NCBI RefSeq assembly: GCF_017168335.1
Contig: NZ_JABFAU010000003.1
Span: forward strand, 585,561 to 649,560
Direction of reading: 5' to 3'
From: Rhodococcus sp. KRD162
Lineage (GTDB): Bacteria > Actinomycetota > Actinomycetes > Mycobacteriales > Mycobacteriaceae
Length of the DNA: 64,000 nt
Position 1 is the first letter of the stretch. The number at the start of each line of letters is the position of its first letter. Shown here one piece after another: positions 10,124-18,681 of this stretch. A model generated the notes under the pieces. The model was not told the origin of the DNA, searched no databases, and saw only the letters and a program-made list of their open reading frames with translations. The position numbers and the translations under genes were made by a program.

Positions 10124-10269
10124 TTCGTGTTCCTCCCACTTGTCCGAAGATCGACCTCGCCCGCTCGCTGCACGGACCGATCAGGTGGTACCGGCCGATA
10201 ATCGGCCAACGCGAGTTTGCCATTGCTGCCTGAGAGCATGCTGGGGGGACCCGATCGGAACGGTCCCAC

Positions 10270-10314
10270 TAAGCTTGGTCGGTACTTCGGCCTCAGCCTT
10301 TAGGAGCGATTGGT
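10270..10314 (+). promoter_or_regulatory. -10-like element and 5' UTR of the MBL-hydrolase/hisS pair
   Basis: TAAGCT at 10270-10275 fits the actinobacterial TANNNT -10 pattern. It would place transcription start about 30 bases before TTG 10315, leaving room for the AGGAG at 10302-10306. The 191-bp gap upstream also has to hold the promoter of the minus-strand cyclophilin gene. I saw no convincing -35. Confidence 0.35.
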
Positions 10315-11007
10315 TTGCTCGTCACCGGATTCCCCGCAGGGATGTTTCAGACGAACTGTTACATCCTCGCCCAGGACGACGCGTCCGAGTGTGTCATCGT
10401 CGATCCCGGCCAGGACGCCGCGGATCCGCTGATCGACTTTCTGACGCGGTCCTCGCTGACTCCCACGGCGGTATTGCTCACGCATGGCCATCTCGACCAC
10501 ACGTGGTCGGTGGAACCGATCTGCCAGAAATTCGGCATTGCGGCGTACATCGCACCGGAGGATCGGTACATGCTGTCGGATCCGGTCAAGGGGACGGGTC
10601 CGGCGTTGGCCGCCGTGCTGGGCGATGCCGAGTTTCGCGAACCGGACGAGGTGATCGAGCTCGTGGACAGGCAACAGCTCGAGCTCGCGGGAATCGAGTT
10701 CACGGTGATTCACACCCCTGGGCACACCCAGGGTTCGGTTGTGTTCCTCAGTCGGGCGGACGGCCCGGACGGCTCGGTCCCGTTGGCGCTGACCGGTGAC
10801 ACGCTCTTTGCCGGATCCATCGGAAGAACCGATCTGCCGGGCGGCGACCACGACCAGCTCTTGCGGTCCATCGCGTCCCGGTTGTTGCCGCTCGACGACG
10901 CCACCGTGGTACTTCCAGGCCATGGAGGCCAGAGTTCGATCGGTCAGGAGCGCGGGTCCAATCCTTTCCTCGTTGGACTCGGCGACCCCGATCAAGGGAA
11001 GGTGTGA
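10315..11007 (+). CDS. MBL-fold metallo-hydrolase (glyoxalase II-like)
   Basis: A 230-residue metallo-beta-lactamase-fold hydrolase. Metal ligands are visible: THGHLDH (HxHxDH, about residues 60-66), [10 protein letters not shown], and [14 protein letters not shown] with the bridging Asp. A late LPGHGG supplies the last His. This resembles hydroxyacylglutathione hydrolase-like enzymes, but actinobacteria mostly use mycothiol, so the true thioester substrate is unknown. The start is TTG 10315, eight bases after AGGAG. It ends just before hisS, the same pairing as M. tuberculosis Rv2581c-hisS (recalled). Confidence 0.88.
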   Translation: MLVTGFPAGMFQTNCYILAQDDASECVIVDPGQDAADPLIDFLTRSSLTPTAVLLTHGHLDHTWSVEPICQKFGIAAYIAPEDRYMLSDPVKGTGPALAAVLGDAEFREPDEVIELVDRQQLELAGIEFTVIHTPGHTQGSVVFLSRADGPDGSVPLALTGDTLFAGSIGRTDLPGGDHDQLLRSIASRLLPLDDATVVLPGHGGQSSIGQERGSNPFLVGLGDPDQGKV

Positions 11008-11009
11008 CC

Positions 11010-12281
11010 GTGAGCAAGCCGACCGCCTTTTCTGCGCCCAAGGGCATCCCTGATTACTTTCCGCCGCACTCGGCCGAGTTCGTCGCGGTACGGGAAGGGC
11101 TGCTCGATGCCGCCCGTACCGCCGGCTACGGCCACATCGAACTGCCGATCTTCGAGGACACCGGGCTGTTCGCCCGTGGAGTCGGGGAGTCGACCGATGT
11201 GGTGAGCAAGGAGATGTACACCTTCGCCGACCGTGGCGACAGATCGGTGACGCTGCGTCCCGAGGGGACCGCCGGAGTCATGCGTGCGGTGATCGAGCAC
11301 GGACTGGACCGGGGGGCTCTGCCGGTCAAGCTGGCCTACGCCGGGCCGTTCTTTCGCTACGAGCGTCCGCAGGCCGGCCGGTATCGGCAACTTCAGCAGG
11401 TGGGAGTCGAGGCGATCGGCATCGACGATCCGGCTCTGGACGCCGAGGTCATCGCCGTGGCCGATGCAGGCTTCCGAGCCCTCGGGCTCACCGGATTCCG
11501 GCTCGAGATCACTTCCCTCGGCGATGACACGTGTCGACCACAGTATCGAGAGCTGTTGCAGCAGTTCCTCTTCGCGCTCGACTTGGACGAGGAAACCCGT
11601 CGGCGCGCCGAGATCAATCCGCTGCGGGTGCTCGACGACAAGCGGCCGGAGGTGCGCGCGATGACTGCCGACGCACCGCTGATGCTCGATCACCTCTCGG
11701 TGTCGGCGAAAGAGCACTTCGACGAGGTGCTGGCCTACCTGGACGTGATGAACGTTCCGTACCTGGTGAATCCGCGCATGGTGCGCGGGTTGGATTACTA
11801 CACCAAGACGACGTTCGAGTTCGTGCACGATGGTTTGGGCGCGCAATCCGGTATCGGCGGCGGCGGGCGCTACGACGGCCTGATGGAGCAGCTGGGGGGA
11901 CAGGCGCTGTCGGGTATCGGATTCGGTCTCGGCGTCGATCGAACCGTTCTCGCCCTCGCCGCGGAGGGCAAGACCGCAGGAGCGACCTCGCGGTGCCAGG
12001 TTTTCGGCGTTCCGATGGGGGCCGATGCAAAGCTGACGATCGTCGACATCGCGGCGCAGTTGCGCGAGCGAGGTATCGCCGTCGACATGGCCTACGGAAA
12101 CCGCGGCATCAAGGGTGCCATGAAAGCCGCCGACCGCTCCGGAGCACGCTATGCACTGGTGTTGGGCGAGCAGGAGTTGGCGGCGGAATCGGTTCTGGTG
12201 AAGGACCTCACGAACGGCGAACAGGACACCGTTGCGTTGGCCGACGTGGTCGATGCTCTCGGGACGCGCCTTGGCCGGTGA
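11010..12281 (+). CDS. hisS: Histidyl-tRNA synthetase
   Basis: A 423-residue class II synthetase that charges tRNA-His. Motif 2 is seen as [14 protein letters not shown], the histidine-specific motifs as [19 protein letters not shown] and GGGRYDGL, and motif 3 around [17 protein letters not shown]-terminal anticodon-binding domain follows (about residues 335-420). GTG 11010 lies seven bases after GGGAAGG and gives the length I recall for M. tuberculosis HisS. GTG 11004 overlaps the previous stop but is too close to the ribosome site. Confidence 0.96.
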   Translation: MSKPTAFSAPKGIPDYFPPHSAEFVAVREGLLDAARTAGYGHIELPIFEDTGLFARGVGESTDVVSKEMYTFADRGDRSVTLRPEGTAGVMRAVIEHGLDRGALPVKLAYAGPFFRYERPQAGRYRQLQQVGVEAIGIDDPALDAEVIAVADAGFRALGLTGFRLEITSLGDDTCRPQYRELLQQFLFALDLDEETRRRAEINPLRVLDDKRPEVRAMTADAPLMLDHLSVSAKEHFDEVLAYLDVMNVPYLVNPRMVRGLDYYTKTTFEFVHDGLGAQSGIGGGGRYDGLMEQLGGQALSGIGFGLGVDRTVLALAAEGKTAGATSRCQVFGVPMGADAKLTIVDIAAQLRERGIAVDMAYGNRGIKGAMKAADRSGARYALVLGEQELAAESVLVKDLTNGEQDTVALADVVDALGTRLGR

Positions 12282-12909
12282 ACCTCGGCCCGGGCCCGGT
12301 CCGATAGCTCTGGATCTGGTCTCTGCGGACCTCTTGGCACCGAAACTGCGCAAGGTCGTGCTCGGTGCGCTCGCGGTAGCGATCGTGCTCGCCGTCGTCT
12401 TGGCGCTGTTCCTCCCGATGTGGGTGGCAGTTGTCGTCGGCGTTGCGGTGGGTGGTCCGGTCGTGGTGTCGGGCTGGCTGGGTCTACGCCGCAGGGTGTG
12501 GCTCGACGGATCCCGATTGTGCTCCCGGGGTATACGAACCCGCAGGCTGAAGATGCCCGAGGTGGTGACGGCCGAGCTGACCGTGCGGACGGCCCGAATC
12601 GACCAGATCTCGTTGCGGCTCTACGACGGACGCACCCGAATCGTCGTGCCGTTGGCGCTTTACACCAACGGTGGCGGCCGCGAACTGCCGATTCTGGCGT
12701 TGCGGACACTCGCCGACTCGCTGTGGACCACCGAGCTGGTACCGGCCGCGGCCATCGCCTCGGTACTGGTGGATCAGTTGCGAGCCGAGGCACGAGATGC
12801 CGGACTCGACGAGCGGCCGCTCTATCGCGCGATCGATCTGGTGCGCAGCAAGGGCCGCACTCCGCAGGCGACGCTCACCGACCGGGAGGTCGCTCGGCTG
12901 CTCGACTGA
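12253..12909 (+). CDS. Two-TM membrane protein of unknown function
   Basis: About 218 residues. Two adjacent hydrophobic segments (about residues 35-75) form a membrane hairpin. A cytosolic domain of about 140 residues follows, containing [33 protein letters not shown] and a C-terminal [21 protein letters not shown] do not recognise a catalytic motif. The start is uncertain: ATG 12253 overlaps the hisS end by 29 bases without a clear ribosome site, and TTG 12271 is an alternative. It converges on the DUF3237-like gene with only a 7-base gap. Confidence 0.65.
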   Translation: MLSGRALAGEPRPGPGPIALDLVSADLLAPKLRKVVLGALAVAIVLAVVLALFLPMWVAVVVGVAVGGPVVVSGWLGLRRRVWLDGSRLCSRGIRTRRLKMPEVVTAELTVRTARIDQISLRLYDGRTRIVVPLALYTNGGGRELPILALRTLADSLWTTELVPAAAIASVLVDQLRAEARDAGLDERPLYRAIDLVRSKGRTPQATLTDREVARLLD

Positions 12910-12916
12910 GCTGTGG

Positions 12917-13387
12917 TCAGGTCACCAGGAATGCATCGAGCACGACGGCCCCGGCCGATCGTGATCCGGAGGTGACGACCAGCGCCCGGTTGAGATAGGC
13001 GAATTTCGGAACCGCCGTTGCCACCCGCAGCGTGCCGCGGAAGTAATAGGTTGCGGGGTCCACTTCTCGATCGGGATCACCGAGTGCCTCGATGATCTCG
13101 GCCGGGCCGAATTGAACTCCGCGATAGTCCAGTGAAAGGTAGCCGCCGGTAGCGAGTTCGAGGACGAGGTCGCTGCTGAACTCGGTGCACCCGTCGGGCC
13201 GCGTCACACTGACGACGGTCGACCCGGCAGCAAGGGTCCCCTCGATGTCCGGGCCGGGGGCGGCACCGCCGAGCACGGTGGTGACCAGTCGCTCGCCTTC
13301 GGGCACCGAGCCGATGTCGAGTGCGGGGCCGAGGGTCAATCCGAGTCGCAGAATGGGTTCGAGCGTCGGTGTGTTCGGGGCGGTCAC
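12917..13387 (-). CDS. DUF3237-like small protein
   Basis: A 156-residue soluble protein without signal peptide or membrane segment. The pattern of short beta strands, with LDYRGVQFGPAEIIEALGDPD and the final YYFRGTLRVATAVPKFAYLNRALVVTSG broken into segments, resembles the DUF3237 family, a beta-barrel fold of unknown function. In that family TYYFRT...F.T...Y.WLN is typical, and here YYFRG...F.YLN is seen. GTG 13387 is nine bases after AGGAG on the minus strand. It is divergent from the radical SAM gene with a 124-bp spacer. Confidence 0.7.
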   Translation of the reverse strand: MTAPNTPTLEPILRLGLTLGPALDIGSVPEGERLVTTVLGGAAPGPDIEGTLAAGSTVVSVTRPDGCTEFSSDLVLELATGGYLSLDYRGVQFGPAEIIEALGDPDREVDPATYYFRGTLRVATAVPKFAYLNRALVVTSGSRSAGAVVLDAFLVT

Positions 13388-13511
13388 GGTGGTGCACTCC
13401 TAGAATCGACTGAGGGCCTACGCTATCGCCCTTCGGCGACCACGCCCGATCGGGTACAGGCGACCCGGTGCCGACCTTGACACGGGATAGAACACATGTT
13501 CGACTATGTGT

Positions 13512-14540
13512 ATGCGATGGGCCGGTCAGAGTCTCGATGCCGCCGATGACGGCGCGCTACCGGGTCTCGAGCGATCGGGGCTGGTCCGTAGCGTGCAGAC
13601 ACCGGAGTTCGAGGGCATCACCTTTCACGAGGTGCTGTGCAAGAGCGCGCTGAACGAAGTCCCGGGCGAATCGAGGTTACCGTTCTCGTGGACGGTCAAC
13701 CCGATGCGTGGGTGCTCGCACGCGTGTCGGTACTGCTTCGCCCGGCCCACACACGAGTATCTGGATCTGGACTCCGGCAACGACTTCGACTCTCAGATCG
13801 TTGTCAAGACGAACGTGGCTGCGGTGCTGCGCAAGGAACTTTCCCGCAGATCGTGGAAGCGCGAGCCGGTCGCACTCGGGACCAATACCGACCCGTACCA
13901 GCGGGCGGAGGGGCGTTACCGCTTGATGCCGGGCATCATTCGTGCGCTGACCGAATCGGGGACACCGTTCTCGATACTCACCAAGGGCACACTGTTGCGT
14001 CGCGATCTACCTCTGCTGACCTTGGCTGCCCAGCAGGTGGACGTACATGTCAGTATCAGCCTCGCCATCCACGACGCCGATCTGCAGAAGCAGCTCGAAC
14101 CCGGAACACCCAGTCCCCGCGCACGATTGGACCTGATCCGCGCTGTCCGAGACGCAGGTCTCGAGTGCGGTGTTCTGGTGGCACCGGTGATCCCCTTCCT
14201 GACCGACGGTGCCAAGCAACTCGACGGCCTGATCGGGGCACTGGCCGAGGCGGGAGCGACGACTGTGACGGCGCTTCCGATGCATCTACGGTCGAGCACC
14301 AAGGACTGGTACATGAACTGGCTGGTGAAAGAACATCCTGCGTTGGTACGCAGATACCGCCAGCTGTACGGGCACGGGGCGTACGTGACCCCGGAGTACA
14401 AGCGGTGGCTCGCAGCGAGAATCGATCCGCTGCTCGACACCTACGGGTTCGCCGCCGAACAGACCCGCCCGTTGCCTGCGAACGAGCCTGCCGAATCGCG
14501 CGAGTTGGTGACCTCGGGTCCGGCTCTCACCTTGTTCTGA
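13512..14540 (+). CDS. Radical SAM protein, Rv2578c family
   Basis: A 342-residue radical S-adenosylmethionine enzyme. CSHACRYC (Cys68, Cys72, Cys75) is the CxxxCxxC motif that binds the SAM [4Fe-4S] cluster. NPMRGCSHACRYCFARPTH and ALGTNTDPYQRAEGRY match the group related to spore photoproduct lyase-like proteins. The C-terminus ends in TLF, as I recall for M. tuberculosis Rv2578c. I see no extra Cys-rich SPASM domain. The substrate is unknown, with nucleic-acid repair only a guess from fold relatives. ATG 13512 (MRWA) agrees with the family start; ATG 13506 is an alternative. Confidence 0.85.
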   Translation: MRWAGQSLDAADDGALPGLERSGLVRSVQTPEFEGITFHEVLCKSALNEVPGESRLPFSWTVNPMRGCSHACRYCFARPTHEYLDLDSGNDFDSQIVVKTNVAAVLRKELSRRSWKREPVALGTNTDPYQRAEGRYRLMPGIIRALTESGTPFSILTKGTLLRRDLPLLTLAAQQVDVHVSISLAIHDADLQKQLEPGTPSPRARLDLIRAVRDAGLECGVLVAPVIPFLTDGAKQLDGLIGALAEAGATTVTALPMHLRSSTKDWYMNWLVKEHPALVRRYRQLYGHGAYVTPEYKRWLAARIDPLLDTYGFAAEQTRPLPANEPAESRELVTSGPALTLF

Positions 14541-14551
14541 TCGGTGCCTGT

Positions 14552-15475
14552 TCAGGGGTTGTCGAGATCGCGCGCCGAGAACGTGTCACATGCCGACACC
14601 TGTCCGGTCTGGTATCCCGTGGCGAACCAGGCCTGACGCTGAGCTGACGAGCCGTGCGTCCAGCCCTCGGGGTTGACGCGACCGGTCGACGCCTGCTGAA
14701 TCCGGTCGTCGCCCACCGAGGACGCGGCCGAGAGGGCGTCGTCGATATCGGTACGGGTCAGCGGCTCGAGAAAGGGCACTCCGGTGTCCGGGTCGACGAT
14801 GTTCGACGCGTAGTGCGCCCAGATGCCGGCATAGCAATCGGCCTGCAATTCCACCCGGACGCCGCCGGACTCGGGCCCCTGTGGATCGGTCTGCGCTCGC
14901 CCGATATCGCCCAGCTGGTTCTGGATGTGGTGGCCGATCTCGTGCGCCACGACGTACTCCTGGGCCAGGGGGCCACCGCTGGAGCCGAATTGGTCCACCA
15001 GTACCTGAAAGAAACTCGTGTCGAAGTACGCCGTCGAATCGGCCGGGCAGTAGAACGGCCCGACGGCGCTGGTGGCGTTACCGCAACCGGTGTTGATCGA
15101 ACCCGAGAACAGTCGCACCGGGGGTTGGACGTAGGCGACACCGGTCTGGGACTGCAGCTGCGATTCCCACACGGTGTCCAGGCTCGATACCGTGAACCCG
15201 ATACGGCAGTCGATCTTGCGGTTCGCGTCTGCCTCAGTGTCACAGCCCTCCAACGTCCCCGATGCTCCGGTGTCCACCTGACCGGCGGAGCTGTCGCCGC
15301 CACTGATCTGATTGAGAATCGAGCCCGGATCGCCACCGAACAGCAACGCGAGAACGATGACGACCAGGCCTCCCGCACCGCCGCCGATGGCCAGTTTGCC
15401 GCCCCGTCCGCCGCCCCCGCGGCCGCCGACGGACACTCGGCCCCGTTCCATCCGCGAACCTTCTCTGAAGGTCAT
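14552..15475 (-). CDS. Neutral zinc metallopeptidase, YpfJ type
   Basis: A 307-residue putative zinc peptidase. A Gly-rich N-terminus (GGRGGGGRGG) precedes one membrane segment (about residues 36-49), with the rest outside the membrane. The zinc motif AHEIGHHIQNQLG is at about 177-189, with the third ligand probably in the later LQADCYAGIWA region, a pattern typical of the YpfJ family. Paired Cys residues fit an extracytoplasmic location. ATG 15475 lies eight bases after GAGAGGA; an upstream in-frame start at 15538 has no ribosome site. It is divergent from aspS. The substrate is unknown. Confidence 0.88.
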   Translation of the reverse strand: MTFREGSRMERGRVSVGGRGGGGRGGKLAIGGGAGGLVVIVLALLFGGDPGSILNQISGGDSSAGQVDTGASGTLEGCDTEADANRKIDCRIGFTVSSLDTVWESQLQSQTGVAYVQPPVRLFSGSINTGCGNATSAVGPFYCPADSTAYFDTSFFQVLVDQFGSSGGPLAQEYVVAHEIGHHIQNQLGDIGRAQTDPQGPESGGVRVELQADCYAGIWAHYASNIVDPDTGVPFLEPLTRTDIDDALSAASSVGDDRIQQASTGRVNPEGWTHGSSAQRQAWFATGYQTGQVSACDTFSARDLDNP

Positions 15476-15589
15476 GTCCGAGATCCTCTCCGCCCGTGCC
15501 CCGCTGTGGTGGGGACCGAAATCGCCACTGTCGGCCATAGCTTCGCATGCGGGGCACGATCTCGTTTCCTTCTACGGTCATGTCCTCCG

Positions 15590-15642
15590 TAGGATCGGTC
15601 AGCGAAGAACACGATCAACGGATTTTTCTCGAAAGGACACCC
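15590..15642 (+). promoter_or_regulatory. Promoter -10 and leader of aspS
   Basis: TAGGAT at 15590-15595 is a good actinobacterial -10 element. It predicts a leader of about 40 bases, with AAGGA before GTG 15643 as the ribosome site. No recognisable -35 or T-box-like structure was seen. Confidence 0.45.
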
Positions 15643-17427
15643 GTGCTGCGCACCCACCTCGCCGGCTCATTACGCCCCGAGCACGTCGACCGAACCGTGA
15701 CGCTGACGGGATGGGTGGCCCGTCGACGCGATCACGGCGGAGTCATCTTCATCGACCTACGGGACGCGTCCGGTGTCTCCCAGGTGGTCTTCCGAGAGGG
15801 CGCGGCACTCGAGCAGGCCCACCGGCTTCGCTCCGAGTACGTCGTGAAGGTGACCGGCAAGGTCGAGGGGCGTCCGGAGGGCAACGCGAACTACGAGATT
15901 CCCACCGGTGCGATCGAGGTCGAAGCAACCGAGATCGAGGTGCTGTCCGAGGCTGCGCCGCTGCCGTTCCAGCTCGACGATCAGCCGGGCGAGGAAGCGC
16001 GTCTGAAGTATCGCTACCTCGATCTGCGTCGTGAGGGACCGGGGCGTGCGATCCGCCTGCGCTCGCACGTCAACGCCGCAGCCCGTTCGGTGCTCGCCCA
16101 TCACGAGTTCGTCGAGGTGGAGACGCCGACGTTGACTCGATCCACTCCCGAGGGTGCACGCGACTTCCTGGTTCCGGCGAGGTTGCAGCCCGGCAGCTTC
16201 TACGCACTGCCGCAGAGTCCGCAGCTGTTCAAGCAGTTGTTGATGGTCGGCGGCATCGAGCGGTACTACCAGATAGCTCGCTGCTACCGCGACGAGGATT
16301 TCCGCGCAGACCGCCAACCCGAGTTCACCCAGCTCGATGTCGAGATGAGCTTCGTCACTCAAGACGACGTCATGCTGCTGGCCGAGGAAATTCTGGCTGC
16401 GCTGTGGAAACTGGTCGGGCACCACTTCACCGCGCCGATCCCGCGGATCACGTACGCCGAGGCCATGCGCCGTTACGGTTCGGACAAGCCCGATCTCCGA
16501 TTCGACATCGAACTGGTCGAGTGCACGGACTTCTTCTCCGAGACCACGTTCCGTGTGTTCCAGGCTCCGTACGTCGGTGCGGTCGTCATGCCCGGCGGCG
16601 CGTCGCAGCCGCGCAAGCAGTTGGATCGCTGGCAGGAATTCGCCAAACAACGTGGACACAAGGGCCTGGCCTACGTTCTCGTCGGTGAAGACGGCACTCT
16701 GGGTGGCCCGGTTGCCAAGAACCTGACCGATGCCGAGCGCGACGGCCTGGCCGCGCACGTCGGTGCGAACAACGGCGATGCGATCTTCTTCTCCGCGGGT
16801 CCGGTCAAGGCGTCGCGCGGATTGCTCGGTGCCGTGCGCGGCGAGATCGCTCGTAAGCTGGACCTGATCGACCCCAAGGCCTGGGCGTTCGTGTGGGTCG
16901 TCGACGCTCCGCTGTTCGAGCCCACGTCGGACGCCACTGCCAGTGGTGACGTGGCCGTCGGATCCGGTGCTTGGACCGCGGTCCACCATGCGTTCACCTC
17001 GCCGAAGCCGGAGTCGATGGACACCTTCGACACCGACCCCGGTTCTGCCCTGGCGTATGCCTACGACATCGTCTGCAACGGCAACGAGATCGGCGGCGGC
17101 AGTATTCGTATCCACCGCAAGGACATTCAGGAACGGGTGTTCGCGATGATGGGTATCGGCAAGGAAGAAGCTCAGGAGAAGTTCGGCTTTCTGCTCGATG
17201 CCTTCAGCTACGGGGCACCGCCGCACGGCGGCATCGCGTTCGGCTGGGATCGCATCACCGCCCTGCTCGCAGGTGTGGATTCCATCCGTGAGGTCATTGC
17301 GTTCCCGAAGTCCGGCGGCGGCATCGACCCGTTGACCGACGCGCCGGCACCGATCACGCTGCAGCAGCGTAAGGAATCGGGCGTCGACTTCAAGCCGGAG
17401 AAGAAGGAAGAACCGGCCGAGGCCTGA
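15643..17427 (+). CDS. aspS: Aspartyl-tRNA synthetase (probably non-discriminating)
   Basis: A 594-residue bacterial-type class II AspRS. It shows an N-terminal OB-fold anticodon domain ([23 protein letters not shown] split over about 20-40), motif 2 around [19 protein letters not shown], the large GAD insertion (about 290-420), and motif 3 in [16 protein letters not shown]. tuberculosis AspRS charges both tRNA-Asp and tRNA-Asn with later amidation; the same is likely here, but only family knowledge supports that. GTG 15643 follows AAGGA. A strong terminator closes the gene. Confidence 0.96.
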   Translation: MLRTHLAGSLRPEHVDRTVTLTGWVARRRDHGGVIFIDLRDASGVSQVVFREGAALEQAHRLRSEYVVKVTGKVEGRPEGNANYEIPTGAIEVEATEIEVLSEAAPLPFQLDDQPGEEARLKYRYLDLRREGPGRAIRLRSHVNAAARSVLAHHEFVEVETPTLTRSTPEGARDFLVPARLQPGSFYALPQSPQLFKQLLMVGGIERYYQIARCYRDEDFRADRQPEFTQLDVEMSFVTQDDVMLLAEEILAALWKLVGHHFTAPIPRITYAEAMRRYGSDKPDLRFDIELVECTDFFSETTFRVFQAPYVGAVVMPGGASQPRKQLDRWQEFAKQRGHKGLAYVLVGEDGTLGGPVAKNLTDAERDGLAAHVGANNGDAIFFSAGPVKASRGLLGAVRGEIARKLDLIDPKAWAFVWVVDAPLFEPTSDATASGDVAVGSGAWTAVHHAFTSPKPESMDTFDTDPGSALAYAYDIVCNGNEIGGGSIRIHRKDIQERVFAMMGIGKEEAQEKFGFLLDAFSYGAPPHGGIAFGWDRITALLAGVDSIREVIAFPKSGGGIDPLTDAPAPITLQQRKESGVDFKPEKKEEPAEA

Positions 17428-17440
17428 GAAGAGTCGAAAG

Positions 17441-17482
17441 CGAAGGTCCCCGTAGCGCTCGCTCGTGCTACGGGGACCTTCG
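17441..17482. terminator. Strong intrinsic terminator after aspS
   Basis: A perfect 16-bp stem (17441-17456 against 17467-17482) with a 10-base loop, 13 bases after the aspS stop. It lies between aspS and the convergent membrane-protein gene, so it can act for both. Confidence 0.9.
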
Positions 17483-17516
17483 TCTGTTCGCGGCAGTTCG
17501 TTCGGAAGCAGTCGGG

Positions 17517-18451
17517 TCAGCGCGCGGGTGACACCGGCGCACCGGTGAGCACGCGGTAGGCGTAGTTGATCGTGATGACCGAGACCGGAAGTGTCACCAG
17601 CAGACCCAAGCCGCACAGCAACGCCCCGACGATGTTGATCACTGCCAGAAGCAGCAGGAGCAGAATCAGTGGTCCGATGTTCTTGACGGTCAGGTCGACA
17701 CTCGACTTGATGGACTCGATCGCTGTCTGGTTTCGGTCGACCAGGAATGTCAGCGCAAAGGTGAGCAGGAATCCGATGATGACGCTGAGCAGGGTTCCCA
17801 CGAAGGGAATGAAGCTGAGCACAAGGCTCACCACCGCGCCGATCAGCGCCAGGATCGCAATCTGGGGAACATTGGTGAACTGGAAGAACCGCCCGAAGGC
17901 AGGTGCTTGCTGCTCGCCCGTCTCGTCCAATGCACCACGCACGAACGCGGCACTGACGAGGTAGGACACGAATGTGGCGATGGCACCGATGACGATCGCC
18001 ACACCGGAGGTCGTGGCGACGACGGCGGAGTCGCCGCGATCGGCGGCCGCGATTGCAGCGGTCAGCGTCGATGCAAACGTCACGAAGAAGACGAAGATGC
18101 CGACGGCCCACACTATGGCGGTGACGCCGAGCCACGGTCCGGCGTTCGCCTTGAACTTGTCGAAGCCGTAGCTCAGCGCCGTACCGACTTCGAGTCGACC
18201 GGGATTGGGTGCGAGCGGTGCCTGCCCGAAGCCCTGGTTGCCGTAGTTACCGAAGTTGCCGGGAGGTGGGGGGTAGTTGCCGGGCGGTGGTGGATAGCTG
18301 CCCGGCAACTACCCCCCACCTCGTTGCCGGGTGGTGGGTAGCCGCCCGGTGGGGGATAGCCGCTCCCGGGAGTGGGCGGCGTGTTCGGGTCCGGTTGCTC
18401 GGGATTGGGTTCGCCACCGTATTGCGGCCCATTGGGCGGGTTCTCACTCAC
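17517..18451 (-). pseudogene. Pro/Gly-rich multi-TM membrane protein, frameshifted near its N-terminus
   Basis: Two frames together form one protein. The first starts at GTG 18451 (VSENPPNGPQYGGEP..., with GAAGGG upstream) and carries Pro/Gly/Tyr repeats. At about 18300-18322 the frame is lost. The remaining 263 residues (17517-18308) continue the same GNYPPPPG repeats and then have about six membrane segments, like M. tuberculosis Rv2560 (proline/glycine-rich membrane protein, recalled). The break coincides with a perfect 23-bp inverted repeat (18263-18322). The downstream frame opens with TTG 18308 right after a stop, preceded by a GAGGTGG that could by chance permit restart. It is either a broken gene, a re-initiated short form, or an assembly error. 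Function unknown. Confidence 0.7.
18263..18322. repeat. Perfect 23-bp inverted repeat at the frameshift
   Basis: Arms 18263-18285 and 18300-18322 are exact reverse complements, separated by 14 bases. They lie inside the repeat-coding part of the Pro/Gly-rich membrane protein gene. The left arm carries the sense-strand Pro repeat; the right arm is its reversal, which breaks the reading frame. Confidence 0.85.
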
Positions 18452-18681
18452 GTTGTACCCTTCGGTCTCTGGCGAAGTACGTCGACGATTCGTCCTTATT
18501 TTCAGGCTGAGCGAACCGCAGACAGTTCTGTGTGTCAAGGCGTTCGACATTTCGATGTCGCGCCCGGCCCGAATGTTCGATCGCGCTCTTCCGCATCGAT
18601 TTTTCTTGCCGAGCGCACCCGGCGTGGTCCTACTAAGGTTGGGTTTTCTACCCATACCGGGACTATCACGAGGGGCTCGCC

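Noticed and set aside
15757..18135. A 792-codon minus-strand frame opposite aspS
   Set aside because: Antisense to a clear AspRS, crosses the strong terminator at 17441-17482 and shows no family features.
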